From positions 186,001 to 250,000 of the forward strand of contig NZ_JAPPUW010000004.1 in NCBI RefSeq assembly GCF_026712205.1: a stretch of 64,000 nucleotides of DNA, given 5' to 3'. The notes beneath the pieces were generated by a model. That model saw only the letters and a list, made by a program, of their open reading frames with translations, was not told the origin of the DNA and did not search any database. This document shows positions 56,391-64,000 of the stretch, piece by piece. This DNA comes from Pelomonas aquatica. GTDB lineage: Bacteria > Pseudomonadota > Gammaproteobacteria > Burkholderiales > Burkholderiaceae_C. Numbering within the stretch: position 1 is the stretch's first letter; the number at the start of each line of letters is the position of its first letter. Made by a program: the position numbers and the translations under genes.

Positions 56391-57500
56391 ATGACCTCGC
56401 AAGCACCCCTCACCTACGACCAGGCCGGCGTCAACTACGACCTGATCGATCCGCTCAAGATCACGGCCCAGCGCGCCGCCGCGGCCACCGCGTCACACCT
56501 CGCCGGCCACGGCTTCAGCGAGGTCAAGGCGTCGCGCGGCGAATCGGCCTATGTCGTGGACGTGGGGCCGTTCTACATGGCGTCCATCGTCGAATGCCTG
56601 GGCACCAAGACCCTCGTCGCCGACGAAATGGCCAGGCAGACCGGCAAGAGCTTCTTCGCCGGCATTGCGCAGGACACGATCGCGATGGCGGTCAACGACC
56701 TCATCACCGTCGGCGCGACGCCGCTGGTCGTGCAGGCCTACTGGGCCGCCGGCGGTAGCGACTGGTTCGGCGACGCGCAGCGCGCCCAGGCCCTGGTGGC
56801 CGGCTGGAAGGCCGCCTGCGACACCTGCCAGGTCGCCTGGGGCGGCGGCGAGACGCCGGCCCTGGCCGGCATCGTCGAGGACGGCCGCATCGACCTGGCC
56901 GCCTCCTGCACCGGCCTCATCAACCCCAAGGAGAGGCTGTCGGTCGGCGACAAGCTCGGCGCCGACGACGCCATCGTGCTGCTGGCCTCCAGCGGCATCC
57001 ACGCCAACGGCCTGAGCCTGGCCCGCAAGCTCGCCGAGCGCCTGCCCCGGGGCTATCTGACCGAGATCGAACCGGGCCTGACCTACGGCGAAGCCCTGCT
57101 CGCGCCCACCGCGCTGTACTCGCCGGTGACCGAGGCGCTGTGGAAGGCCGGCATCGCGCCGCATTACTGCGCCAACATCACCGGCCACGGCTGGCGCAAG
57201 CTGCTGCGCCACCCCAGCGCGCTGACCTACCGCATCCACACCGTGCCGCCCAAGACCGCGGTGCTGGACTTCATCCAGAAGCAGGCCGGCCAGGACGACC
57301 GCGAGGCCTATTCCACGCTGAACATGGGTGCCGGCTTCGCGATCTTCGTCAAGGCCGCGGACGCCGAGCGCACGGCCCAGGTCGCGCGCGACTGCGGCAT
57401 CGCTGCCTGGGTGGCCGGCACGGTCGAGGCGGGCGAGAAGCAGCTGCTGATCGAGCCCTTGAACATCCGCTTCAGCGAAGACGACCTCGCGCTGCGCTGA
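56391..57500 (+). CDS. Divergent PurM-like (AIR synthase-related) protein
   Basis: A 369-residue protein with the AIR-synthase fold: AVNDLITVGATPLVVQAYWA, GGGETPALAGIVEDGRIDLA, LLASSGIHANGLSLARKLAE and CANITGHGWRKLLRHPS correspond to segments of PurM. However, the N-terminal ATP-binding motif of true PurM (of the GTDGVGTK type) is missing. At that place stands YVVDVGPFYMASIVECLGTK. So it is probably not the purine enzyme but a paralogue with another activity, related to PurM/SelD/HypE-type ATPases. It is next to dnaX and followed by a SirB2-like gene after 19 bases. Confidence 0.8.
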   Translation: MTSQAPLTYDQAGVNYDLIDPLKITAQRAAAATASHLAGHGFSEVKASRGESAYVVDVGPFYMASIVECLGTKTLVADEMARQTGKSFFAGIAQDTIAMAVNDLITVGATPLVVQAYWAAGGSDWFGDAQRAQALVAGWKAACDTCQVAWGGGETPALAGIVEDGRIDLAASCTGLINPKERLSVGDKLGADDAIVLLASSGIHANGLSLARKLAERLPRGYLTEIEPGLTYGEALLAPTALYSPVTEALWKAGIAPHYCANITGHGWRKLLRHPSALTYRIHTVPPKTAVLDFIQKQAGQDDREAYSTLNMGAGFAIFVKAADAERTAQVARDCGIAAWVAGTVEAGEKQLLIEPLNIRFSEDDLALR

Positions 57501-57519
57501 GCCCCGCGCCGCCCCGGCC

Positions 57520-57906
57520 ATGACGTGGTTTTATTCGCAGATGGTCCAGTGGCATGTGCTGCTGGCCTGGTGCAGCGTGGCCCTCTTCTTCACGCGTGGC
57601 CTGATGTTCCAGTTCGGCACGCCGGCCATGCAGGAGATTGCGCAGGACGCGCGCCTGATGGTGCTGGTGTTCGGCGTGAACGCCTGCCTCGTCGTCACGG
57701 GCCTGAGCCTGTGGGGCTCCATCGGCTACAACCCCATGACCGACTGGTGGCTGGGCGTGAAGCTCGTCGCGCTGGTCGGCTATTTGGTCTGCGGCCACTG
57801 GGCGATGAGCCAGACGCGCCTGCACCTGCTGGGCTATCTGACCGCGCTCGCGCTGCTGGCGCTCGCGATGGACCTTTCGATCAACCGGCAGTTCCTGCCC
57901 GGTTGA
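57520..57906 (+). CDS. SirB2-family membrane protein
   Basis: A 128-residue protein with four transmembrane helices and the SirB2-like pattern: MVQWHVLLAWCSVALFFTRG, MVLVFGVNACLVVTGLSLWG, WWLGVKLVALVGYLVCGHWA and a final helix ending SINRQFLPG. SirB2 was named as an invasion regulator in Salmonella, but the molecular role is not known. It follows the PurM-like gene closely and its 3' end overlaps the convergent TetR gene by 26 bases. Confidence 0.8.
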   Translation: MTWFYSQMVQWHVLLAWCSVALFFTRGLMFQFGTPAMQEIAQDARLMVLVFGVNACLVVTGLSLWGSIGYNPMTDWWLGVKLVALVGYLVCGHWAMSQTRLHLLGYLTALALLALAMDLSINRQFLPG

Positions 57907-58453
57907 GCGCCTTCAACAGCAGCGACAGGGACGCCAGCGCGTCCTCGGGCTGCGCCAGCATCTGCGCCCTGACGATGGCGCCGTCCACCGCCAATGCCAT
58001 CGCACGCGCCTGCGCGGCGCGGCCGCGGCTCGCGGGCAGCAGTGCAGCGAGCGCCTCGGTCATTTCGCGCTTGTGGGACCGTGCCGCCTCCAGCACGCCC
58101 GGCTGCACGGGCCCCAATTCGCCGACGCTGTTGATGAACGCGCAGCCGCGGTAGTCCTCGCTGCCGAACCACTCGCGCAAGGCCGGGACGACGGCCGCGG
58201 CCGTGCCGCCATGGCGCTGCAATGCGTCGGTGAACCACTCCATCCACATCGCATGCCGGCGTCCAAGGAAAGCCAGGATGAGGTCGTCCTTGCTCGGGAA
58301 CTGGCGGTAGAAGGTGACCTTGGTGACGCCCGCCTCGGCAATCACGCGGTCGATGCCGGTGGCGCGCACGCCGTCCCGATAGAACAGGCCATGGGCGGCG
58401 GCGAGGATGCGCTCGCGAGGCAGGGCATCGGGCGCGGCGGCGACGGTCGACAT
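57881..58453 (-). CDS. TetR-family transcriptional regulator
   Basis: A 190-residue repressor. The DNA-binding domain is clear: RERILAAAHGLFYRDGVRAT, then IDRVIAEAGVTKVTFYRQFP followed by SKDDL. The C-terminal domain resembles the subgroup that regulates neighbouring enzymes. The ATG at 58453 is chosen because the earlier frame runs across the operators. Two matching operator copies lie in the 85-base gap to the divergent SnoaL-like gene, so it probably represses both that gene and itself. Confidence 0.93.
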   Translation of the reverse strand: MSTVAAAPDALPRERILAAAHGLFYRDGVRATGIDRVIAEAGVTKVTFYRQFPSKDDLILAFLGRRHAMWMEWFTDALQRHGGTAAAVVPALREWFGSEDYRGCAFINSVGELGPVQPGVLEAARSHKREMTEALAALLPASRGRAAQARAMALAVDGAIVRAQMLAQPEDALASLSLLLKALNRAGTAG

Positions 58454-58461
58454 GGCGCCAG

Positions 58462-58481
58462 TGTAGACCGATCTGTCTACA
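58462..58481. promoter_or_regulatory. TetR-type operator copy 1
   Basis: TGTAGACCGATCTGTCTACA is an almost perfect 20-bp palindrome (one mismatched pair on each side of the centre). It lies eight bases upstream of the TetR start codon, and a second similar copy is 36 bases further on. This is the arrangement of TetR autoregulation. Confidence 0.75.
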
Positions 58482-58497
58482 TCACCTAGACTGGCCA

Positions 58498-58517
58498 CGC
58501 AGACAGACCTGTCTACA
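58498..58517. promoter_or_regulatory. TetR-type operator copy 2
   Basis: CGCAGACAGACCTGTCTACA matches copy 1 in 15 of 20 positions, with the right half AGACCTGTCTACA-like end kept (CTGTCTACA identical in both). It lies 21 bases before the ATG of the divergent SnoaL-like gene, so binding would block that gene's transcription. Confidence 0.72.
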
Positions 58518-58538
58518 TTCAGGCCGCACACGAAAGCC

Positions 58539-59006
58539 ATGACCACCAAGCCACCCCTGCCTCCGTTCACCCACGAATCGGCCGTCCAGAAGGTCCGCCT
58601 CGCCGAGGACGCCTGGAACTCCCGCGATCCCGCACGCGTCGTGCAGGTCTACACCGAGGACACCCGCTGGCGCAACCGCGTCGAGTTCCCGGTGGGTCAC
58701 GATCAAATAACCCAGTTCCTGGCGCGCAAGTGGGCGCGCGAGCTGGACTACCGCCTGATCAAGGAGCTGTGGGCACATGATGGCGCGCGCATCGCGGTCC
58801 GCTTCGCCTACGAGTGGCACGACGACAGCGGCCAGTGGCACCGCTCCTACGGCAACGAGAACTGGGAGTTCAACGGCGCAGGCCTGATGCAACGCCGTTT
58901 CGCCAGCATCAATGACCTGCCCATCGCCGCCGATGCACGCAAGTTCTTCTGGCCCCTGGGCCGCCGCCCCGACGACCATCCGGGCCTGTCGGAACTGGAC
59001 CTCTGA
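58539..59006 (+). CDS. SnoaL/NTF2-like protein (DUF1348 family)
   Basis: A 155-residue protein with the NTF2-like cone fold and DUF1348 features: [60 protein letters not shown] and [20 protein letters not shown]. It may be a small hydrolase or isomerase, but catalytic residues are not established. It is controlled, most likely, by the divergent TetR regulator. The SRP RNA gene begins 22 bases downstream. Confidence 0.86.
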   Translation: MTTKPPLPPFTHESAVQKVRLAEDAWNSRDPARVVQVYTEDTRWRNRVEFPVGHDQITQFLARKWARELDYRLIKELWAHDGARIAVRFAYEWHDDSGQWHRSYGNENWEFNGAGLMQRRFASINDLPIAADARKFFWPLGRRPDDHPGLSELDL

Positions 59007-59015
59007 AGCTCGAAC

Positions 59016-59021
59016 TACAAT
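59016..59021 (+). promoter_or_regulatory. -10 box of the SRP RNA gene
   Basis: TACAAT lies eight bases before the predicted 5' end of the SRP RNA. A -35 hexamer is weak (CTGGAC near 58995 with a 15-base spacer). Position relative to the RNA is right for a sigma-70 promoter. Confidence 0.55.
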
Positions 59022-59028
59022 ACCCCTC

Positions 59029-59123
59029 GACGGGCCTCCCCGCATGGAAGCGCGCCCAACCGGGTCAGGTGGGGAACCAAGCAGCCCTAAGCGTTGCAAC
59101 CAGTGCCGGGGGTAAGGCTCGTC
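59029..59123 (+). ncRNA. ffs: Signal recognition particle RNA, small (4.5S) type
   Basis: A 95-nt RNA that, with Ffh, targets nascent membrane proteins to the Sec translocon. The conserved apical part GGTCAGGTGGGGAACCAAGC followed by AGCC (59063-59086) matches the Ffh-binding loops of 4.5S RNA. The ends pair: GACGGGCCT at 59029-59037 with AGGCTCGTC at 59115-59123, with one G-T wobble. TGCCGGG near 59104 is also conserved. A -10 box lies just upstream. The gene looks intact although an integrase remnant begins about 100 bases downstream. Confidence 0.93.
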
Positions 59124-59191
59124 ACCTCGTTTACCCTAAGTCGTTGATCGACAAATAGTTTTGATCTGACAAGGACTTAGACCGAGCCGAC

Positions 59192-59213
59192 TGTGTACTT
59201 TTGATGTGTACTT
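59192..59213. repeat. Short direct repeat before the integrase remnant
   Basis: TGTGTACTT occurs at 59192-59200 and again at 59205-59213, 13 bases apart, between ffs and the integrase start. Such repeats can be arm-type sites for a tyrosine recombinase, or chance. Confidence 0.35.
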
Positions 59214-59226
59214 CCGGGGTTCGCTC

Positions 59227-60583
59227 ATGACAAAAGTGAGCGAAGCGATGAAGAGAGCCCCCGGGGTTCACCAGCGGCCAGGATCGAGCATCTGGCATTG
59301 GGGCATCAAGGCCCCCAAGGACCTACAGAAGCGCTACCCGGGGCAGTGGGCACACCGCGGCTCCCTGAACACCTCAGACCTGAGAACAGCCAATGAGCGG
59401 GCCGCGGTCCTGCGTGCGCAGTGGCTGACCCGGTTTGCCCAGCAGCGAGAGGCCGGCACGCGGCAAGCAGCCGGGCCGGCACCCATCCTGCTCACCCCCG
59501 AGCTGATCCGCGAGGCTGCCGACCTGATGCACGCCCGCATGCTGGAATCGGACGAGACGGTCCGCATGGCCGGTCTCAACCCCACCAACATGGAAACCCA
59601 GGCCCTCGCACTGGAGCTGGAAGCCGCACAACTGAAGCGTGCTTACGCCACAGGCTCTGCCGAGCCGGTAGAGAACATCCTCCCGAACTGGCTGATGGCC
59701 CTCGGGATGGAGGTCAGCGCAGCGGACCCGCTTCGCCCTGCCCTGGCCCGTGAGCTGGTGAAAGCCCGCCTGAGGGCCATCCAGGCTCGACAGTCCCGCC
59801 ACTCGGGCGAGCTGGTGGAGACCCCGCCGGAGCCCCAGCTCCCAGCCCTGGGCGCCATCCAAGGCACAGCAGAGGTAGCCCAGGTTTCCGCACCGGCCGG
59901 CGTGCCCAAGAACCTGCGGGAGGTCTTCACTCGCTGGAAGGCTGCCAAGACCCGCTCACCGGATTCGGTCAACGCTTGCGACCGCTCCCTAGCCCTGTTT
60001 GAAGAGAAGTTCGGACACCCACGCCTGAAGGAGATTTCCCGGGCCACCGGGGACGCCTTCCGCGCCCACCTGTTGACACTGGACCTCGCATCGAAGACCA
60101 AGCATGACCGCATGACCTGGGTGAAGTCACTGCTGAAGTACGCCCGTCGTGACCTGGAGGTCATCCCCAGCAACCCGTGGGAGGGCCTGGACGTAGCGCA
60201 CAAGACCGAAAACCGGCGCATGCCGTGGAAGGGCGACCAGCTCCGAGCCTTCTTTGAACTGCCGCTCTTCACTGCCCATGAGCTGCCGAAGGACTCCAAG
60301 GCCGCAGGCGCCGCCGCTTACTGGATTCCGCTCCTTGGCCTGTTCACAGGTGCCCGCGTAGGCGAGCTGTGCCAGCTCCGGGTCGCTGACATTGAGCAGA
60401 CCGAGGCGGGCGCCTTCCTGCACATCACCGAGGAAGCTGAAGGAGCCACGGTCAAGACCGAGGCCGGCCTGCGCTCCGTGCCCATTCATAGCGAACTGGT
60501 CCGGCTGGGCTTCCTGGGCTACGTGGATGCCATGAAGGCATCTGCCTCAACGATTCTCGAGTCGCAGCGGATGGTGGGTTTCG
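59227..60583 (+). pseudogene. 3'-truncated tyrosine recombinase (phage/island integrase)
   Basis: The N-terminal DUF6538-like region is present (GSSIWHWGIKAPKDLQKRYP, then GSLNTSDLRTANERAAVLRA), followed by the SAM-like core-binding domain (about 225-310) and the first half of the catalytic domain with the arginine in LLGLFTGARVGELCQLRVAD. The second half, which should hold the H-x-x-R box, the next His and the nucleophile Tyr, is missing: from about 60540 the frame reads unrelated sequence and continues antisense through the PepSY gene to a stop at 60720. An alternative GTG start is at 59206. GC and codon bias are lower than neighbours, as in transferred DNA. It lies about 100 bases downstream of ffs, so the element probably used ffs as its attachment site. 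Confidence 0.85.
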
Positions 60584-61654
60584 TCAGCGGCTCCAAGTCC
60601 GCCGAAGCCACCACAGCCCTAGGCCCGCCACACCCAGCGCCGCCAGCGCCAGGCCCAGCAGCACGTTCAGCGTCTCCAGTGCGAAGCCGCCGAGTTCGCC
60701 GGTGTGCAACGGATAGATGACGCTGTTGAAACGCGCGCCCGGGTCCAGTTCGCTCCAGCGATCCGTGCGCAGCACGATGCCCGTCTGCGGGTGCATCCAG
60801 ACCGAGGTCAGGCCGTTGGGGTGCGGGTCGTCGGGCAGCTTCAGCCGCACGCGCACCGGCTTGGCCATGTCGGCCGGCAGCGCGACATAGCCCACCGGCG
60901 CACCGTCGCTGCTTGCCGCTGCGTTGGCGACCAGCACGTCCAGCGGTTGTGGCGGCAGTGCCGGGTCGGCGACCCTGACCTGGGGCGGCGCCAGCGGCGT
61001 CTGGCCGGACAGCGAGGTCAGCGCCTGCCCCAGCGGCTTCCAGGCCATATAGGCGCCCGTCGCAACCGGCATGGCGATCAGCAGGCCGAGCAAGGCGCCG
61101 CCGGTGCGGTGCAGGTCGAAGAGGCCGCGCAGCAGGCCGCGGTCCAGCGCCAGCACGAACGCCTGCTTCCAGCGCTTGGGCCACCACAGCACCAGACCGC
61201 CGATCAGCAGCACCAGATAGGTCAGCGCCAACGCGGCCAGCAGGGGCTTGCCGGCGGCGTTCATCAGCAGCGAGCTGTGCAACTCGAAGACGAAGTTGAA
61301 GCTGCCCTCGCGCTCCCCGCGCCGCCCCAGTTCGCGGGCGTCGCGCGGGTCGACATAGATATAGCCCTCCCATGGACCGCCGCGCACCATCGCACGAAGG
61401 CTTTCGCCGGCCTGGCGCGGCGGCCGCAGCACGAAGGACGCGTCCGGGCCGAACTCGGCCCGCAGTCGCCGACGCGTGCGCTCCAGCAGATCCGGCGCAC
61501 TGGGGCCGACGGGCACGCTGAACAGCTCGGCATTCAACTGGCGGTCCAGCGGCTTCAGCACGACGAGGCTGCTGCCCAGCAGGGCCACGACCGTCAGCGG
61601 CAATCCCAGGGCCAGGGCCGCCCAGCGGTGCAGCTTCAGCCAGAAGCGCCGCAT
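60584..61654 (-). CDS. PepSY-associated transmembrane protein
   Basis: A 356-residue membrane protein with four transmembrane helices (about 10-35, 140-160, 185-205, 325-350) and PepSY-type periplasmic segments. The start RRFWLKLHRWAALALGLPLT and FVFELHSSLLMNAAGKPLLA with LIGGLVLWWPKRWKQAF are typical of the iron-uptake-associated PepSY family, which are thought to reduce siderophore-bound iron. Its ATG overlaps the TonB-receptor stop by one base (TGATG), so the two form an iron-acquisition operon. The stop at 60584 lies within about 40 bases of the integrase breakpoint. Confidence 0.9.
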   Translation of the reverse strand: MRRFWLKLHRWAALALGLPLTVVALLGSSLVVLKPLDRQLNAELFSVPVGPSAPDLLERTRRRLRAEFGPDASFVLRPPRQAGESLRAMVRGGPWEGYIYVDPRDARELGRRGEREGSFNFVFELHSSLLMNAAGKPLLAALALTYLVLLIGGLVLWWPKRWKQAFVLALDRGLLRGLFDLHRTGGALLGLLIAMPVATGAYMAWKPLGQALTSLSGQTPLAPPQVRVADPALPPQPLDVLVANAAASSDGAPVGYVALPADMAKPVRVRLKLPDDPHPNGLTSVWMHPQTGIVLRTDRWSELDPGARFNSVIYPLHTGELGGFALETLNVLLGLALAALGVAGLGLWWLRRTWSR

Positions 61655-63822
61655 CAGAAGCTGCGCCGCCAGCTGACCGTCAGCGTGCGGCCGCGGCCGG
61701 CGAACAGATCGTCATTGGTGCCGGCCGGGTTGGACTGCGCGTAGTAGCCGATGTACTGGCGGTCGAACAGGTTCTCGACGCCGAGGCCGAATTCGCCCCA
61801 GGCCGTGCCATAGGTGGCGGCCAGGTCGGCCAGCGTGTAGCCCCCGAAGTGCTCCTCCAGCTTGGAGGTGCCGACGACGCGACCGACGTTGATGTCGCGC
61901 GAGGCGAGGCGCGTGGCCTGCAGGCGCACATTGCCCTTGGGCGCGAACTGCCATGCGGCGGCGAGCACGAGCTTGTCCGGCCCCTGCGAGCGCGCGCCGA
62001 GCTCGACGTCCAGCGGCGTGTCGGGCTGGGCGGCCGTCTTGCCGCGGGTGTGGGCATAGCTGGCGCTCAGCGTCCAGTCCGCAAGCGGCCTCGCTTCGCC
62101 GCTGAACTCGAAGCCCTTCACGCGCACCGGCACGCGCAGCACGCTGCCGATGCCGGTCGCTGCGTCGACGCGGATCTGGGAGCCGAGGGCGGAGCGCGAG
62201 TCGTAGACCGAGGCCGAGAAGCTGCCCTGGCGTCCGCGCCAGGCCAGGCCGAGCTCGCGGTTGTCGGTAACGACGGGCTCGAGCGCGATCAGCTTGTCGA
62301 CGGACTGGCCGGCCTTGTTGACCGCGCGCAGCACGAGGCCGACGTCGGGCACGCCGAAGCCCTCGTTGTAGGAGACGAAGGTGGACCAGCCACCGCCCAG
62401 GCGCCAGACCGCCCCGAGGCTCTTGACCCATTGGCTGAAGCTGCGCTCGCCGCCCTGCACCGCGGTGCTCTTGTAGAAGGCCAGCGTCTGGTAGCCGTCG
62501 ACCGCGAGCTTCGCGCTCTCGCGGCGCGCGCCACCGCGCACGGTGAAGGCGCCGACCTCGTACTCGAGCTGGGCGAAGGGCGCCGTGCTCGTGAACTTCA
62601 ACGGCGGCACCCAGGTGCGGCCGGTCAGCGCCAGGCGCTGCTGGGAGGTGTCCTTCAGCCAGTCGAGGCCGGTCGTCAGCTCCAGCCCGTCGACGAAGAG
62701 ATCCGGCCGAACCCAGCTCAGCTTGACGCCCGCCTTGTCGGCGACGACTTCGGACTGGTCGAACAGCCGGCCCTGGGGCGCGATGCTCGTGTCCTGGAAG
62801 GTCGTCGCGGCAGTTGCGCCGTACAGGGCGCTGAAGTCCTGCTTGTAGACCTGGGCGTGTGCCTGGCCGCCGGCCAGTTCGCCGTGGCTCCAGTCCAGCG
62901 ACACGGTGCGCACATCGTTGCGCGGCGGCCGGCCAGGCGGCGTGCCGGGTGCGGCACTGGTCGGCAGCGCCGTCGCGCGGTTGCCGGCGACGGGCTTCCA
63001 GTCGCCTTCGCCCGCGACGCGGAAGCGGTTGACGGACAGCTGCAGGCGCTGCGGGCCGAAGTCGCGGCCGAGCTTCAAGAAGACGTCTCCGGCGCGCGAG
63101 TCCTGGGTGTCGCCCTGCACGGCCTCCAGCCCCAGGCGCCGGCCATCGCCGTCGACACCGACGCCGCGCAACGTCGCGCCGACGTGCAGCAGTGCGTCGA
63201 AGCCGCTCTTGTGTTCCAGCGTGTAGCCGGCCTTCCACAGGGCGTCGTCGCTGTGCCCCTGGGTGCCGTACTTCAGCTCGACGCGCTGGCGCGTGCCGGC
63301 CTCGCGCGGCGTGCGCGAGATGAAGTTGATGATGCCGCCGGTCGCGCCCAGGCCCTGGGCAGCCGACGCGCCGCTGATGACCTCGATGCGCTCGATCAAC
63401 GACGGGTCGGCGAAGTAGCCCTCGCGGGCACCGTTGCGCAGGGGGTTGCTCTGGGGCACGCCGTCGAACAGCAGCAGCGCGGTGCGGCCGCGCATCGACT
63501 CCCCGAAGCTCGTCAGCTTCTGGCGCGACGGCGCATAGGACGGTGCCAGCACGGACAGCACCTGGCTCAGGTCCTCGGCGACCAGGGTCTGGGTTTCGAT
63601 CTCCTGGGCCGTGATGACGCTGACGGCGCCCGGGATCTTGTCGATGGCCTTGGTGCCGCGGGTCGCGGTGACGACGACGCGTTCCAGGGCTGGGTCGGCG
63701 GCCTGTTGGGCCAGGGCGGGAAGCGTCGCGGACAGGGCAAGGGCCAGGAGGCTGGGACGCGGGAATCGGGCGGACGAGAAGGGCATCGGAAGGGGGGCGG
63801 CTAGGACGAGGGAAGCGTTCAA
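61654..63822 (-). CDS. TonB-dependent outer-membrane receptor (siderophore type)
   Basis: A 722-residue receptor. A signal peptide (about 18-39, LLALALSATLPALA) is followed by the TonB-box/plug start ALERVVVTATRGTKAIDKIP, the plug (about 50-165) with RTALLLFDGVPQSNPLRNG and a 22-strand barrel ending in the typical C-terminal Phe (TLTVSWRRSF). The barrel contains YNEGFGVPDVGL and ENLFDRQYIGYYAQ. It would import an iron complex, coupled to TonB. A Fur-type box lies upstream at 63842-63870, and PepSY follows. The ligand is unknown. A start at the second Met is possible. Confidence 0.93.
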   Translation of the reverse strand: MNASLVLAAPLPMPFSSARFPRPSLLALALSATLPALAQQAADPALERVVVTATRGTKAIDKIPGAVSVITAQEIETQTLVAEDLSQVLSVLAPSYAPSRQKLTSFGESMRGRTALLLFDGVPQSNPLRNGAREGYFADPSLIERIEVISGASAAQGLGATGGIINFISRTPREAGTRQRVELKYGTQGHSDDALWKAGYTLEHKSGFDALLHVGATLRGVGVDGDGRRLGLEAVQGDTQDSRAGDVFLKLGRDFGPQRLQLSVNRFRVAGEGDWKPVAGNRATALPTSAAPGTPPGRPPRNDVRTVSLDWSHGELAGGQAHAQVYKQDFSALYGATAATTFQDTSIAPQGRLFDQSEVVADKAGVKLSWVRPDLFVDGLELTTGLDWLKDTSQQRLALTGRTWVPPLKFTSTAPFAQLEYEVGAFTVRGGARRESAKLAVDGYQTLAFYKSTAVQGGERSFSQWVKSLGAVWRLGGGWSTFVSYNEGFGVPDVGLVLRAVNKAGQSVDKLIALEPVVTDNRELGLAWRGRQGSFSASVYDSRSALGSQIRVDAATGIGSVLRVPVRVKGFEFSGEARPLADWTLSASYAHTRGKTAAQPDTPLDVELGARSQGPDKLVLAAAWQFAPKGNVRLQATRLASRDINVGRVVGTSKLEEHFGGYTLADLAATYGTAWGEFGLGVENLFDRQYIGYYAQSNPAGTNDDLFAGRGRTLTVSWRRSF

Positions 63823-63841
63823 CGCAAAGAACTGTTAAATC

Positions 63842-63870
63842 ATAATGCGAATCGAACTCATTCTCATTAC
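63842..63870. promoter_or_regulatory. Fur-type box upstream of the TonB-receptor operon
   Basis: The AT-rich stretch contains ATAATGCGAATCGAACTC joined to ATTCTCATTAC, which forms an imperfect palindrome (AATGCGAAT with ATTCTCATT) like the Fur consensus of GATAAT repeats. It starts 20 bases upstream of the receptor start. Iron repression of the receptor/PepSY operon is expected. Confidence 0.7.
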
Positions 63871-64000
63871 ATAAATAACATCCGGGTTGCGGAAGCCTTG
63901 GTCCGCGAGTCGGGGCCATTCGGGAAGCAGTTCGCCATCGCCCCCGACGGAACGACGGGGCGTGCCGCAACGGCATCGCGTCGCCCGCGATGCCTGGACC
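63871..64000. other. Sequence beyond the Fur box, no feature seen
   Basis: The last 130 bases return to high GC and hold no convincing start, hairpin or motif on either strand. They may be part of a gene or regulatory region that continues outside the window. Confidence 0.4.

Noticed and set aside
56391-57500. Canonical purM
   Set aside because: The N-terminal ATP-binding motif of PurM is absent, so only a PurM-like name is given.

Overview
This window is a stretch of chromosome from a very GC-rich betaproteobacterium, most likely a Burkholderiales of the Rubrivivax/Leptothrix/Roseateles type. The evidence is the strong G/C bias at third codon positions, betaproteobacterial gene orders (hom-thrC-moeA-moaD, dnaX-ybaB-recR, rnhA beside gloB-mltD), a high-potential iron-sulfur protein and a short SRP RNA. 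Placement rests on gene content and recognition by eye. No search was run.

Left part (1-7.9 kb): the 5' end of nadB, a sterol-desaturase-type hydroxylase, an AraC regulator coupled to a DUF2804 gene, a small solute-binding protein, clpB with a heat-shock-type promoter, then crcB and moaE. Between clpB and crcB lies a 265-bp, almost fully self-complementary element that would fold as a three-way junction.

Polyamine/membrane block (7.98-16.1 kb): a plus-strand run of SPFH-SHOCT protein, DUF4178 zinc-ribbon protein, DUF350 membrane protein, M48 metalloprotease, YciI-like protein, a membrane-embedded aminopropyltransferase and an exported FAD oxidoreductase. It meets a minus-strand AdoMet decarboxylase (speD) head-on. 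The block sits between moaE and moaD, which are usually neighbours, and uses several TTG/GTG starts with overlapping genes. It is the best candidate here for an incompletely understood system: decarboxylated AdoMet made by SpeD would feed a membrane aminopropyltransferase, and the product could be oxidised outside the cytoplasmic membrane.

Housekeeping middle (16.1-30.4 kb): moaD, moeA, thrC, hom and alaA on the minus strand, then an Mth938-like protein, a Bcp-type peroxiredoxin, PhoH-like ATPase, HiPIP, YidB-like protein, patatin lipoprotein, and dinB coupled to a RecB-like-nuclease/XPD-helicase fusion.

Mixed metabolic region (30.5-49.9 kb): Sel1-repeat protein, LysR regulator with an alpha-hydroxy-acid dehydrogenase, DUF1326/DUF2182 pair, lipoprotein with L,D-transpeptidase-like features, YceI, S46 dipeptidyl-peptidase, an ECF sigma factor flanked by two cupin genes (ChrR-like control), SRPBCC protein, dcd, a peptide-binding protein coupled to an amidohydrolase, rnhA-methyltransferase, and gloB-mltD.

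Right part (50-64 kb): a decayed TenA/PqqC-like gene, hybrid histidine kinase, MAPEG protein, recR-ybaB-dnaX, a divergent PurM-like protein, SirB2-like protein, a TetR regulator with two matched operators facing a SnoaL/NTF2-like gene, the SRP RNA gene ffs, a 3'-truncated tyrosine integrase immediately downstream of it (the scar of an integrated element), and a Fur-type-box-controlled TonB receptor with a PepSY membrane protein. No CRISPR array, rRNA, tRNA or intact transposase was seen.
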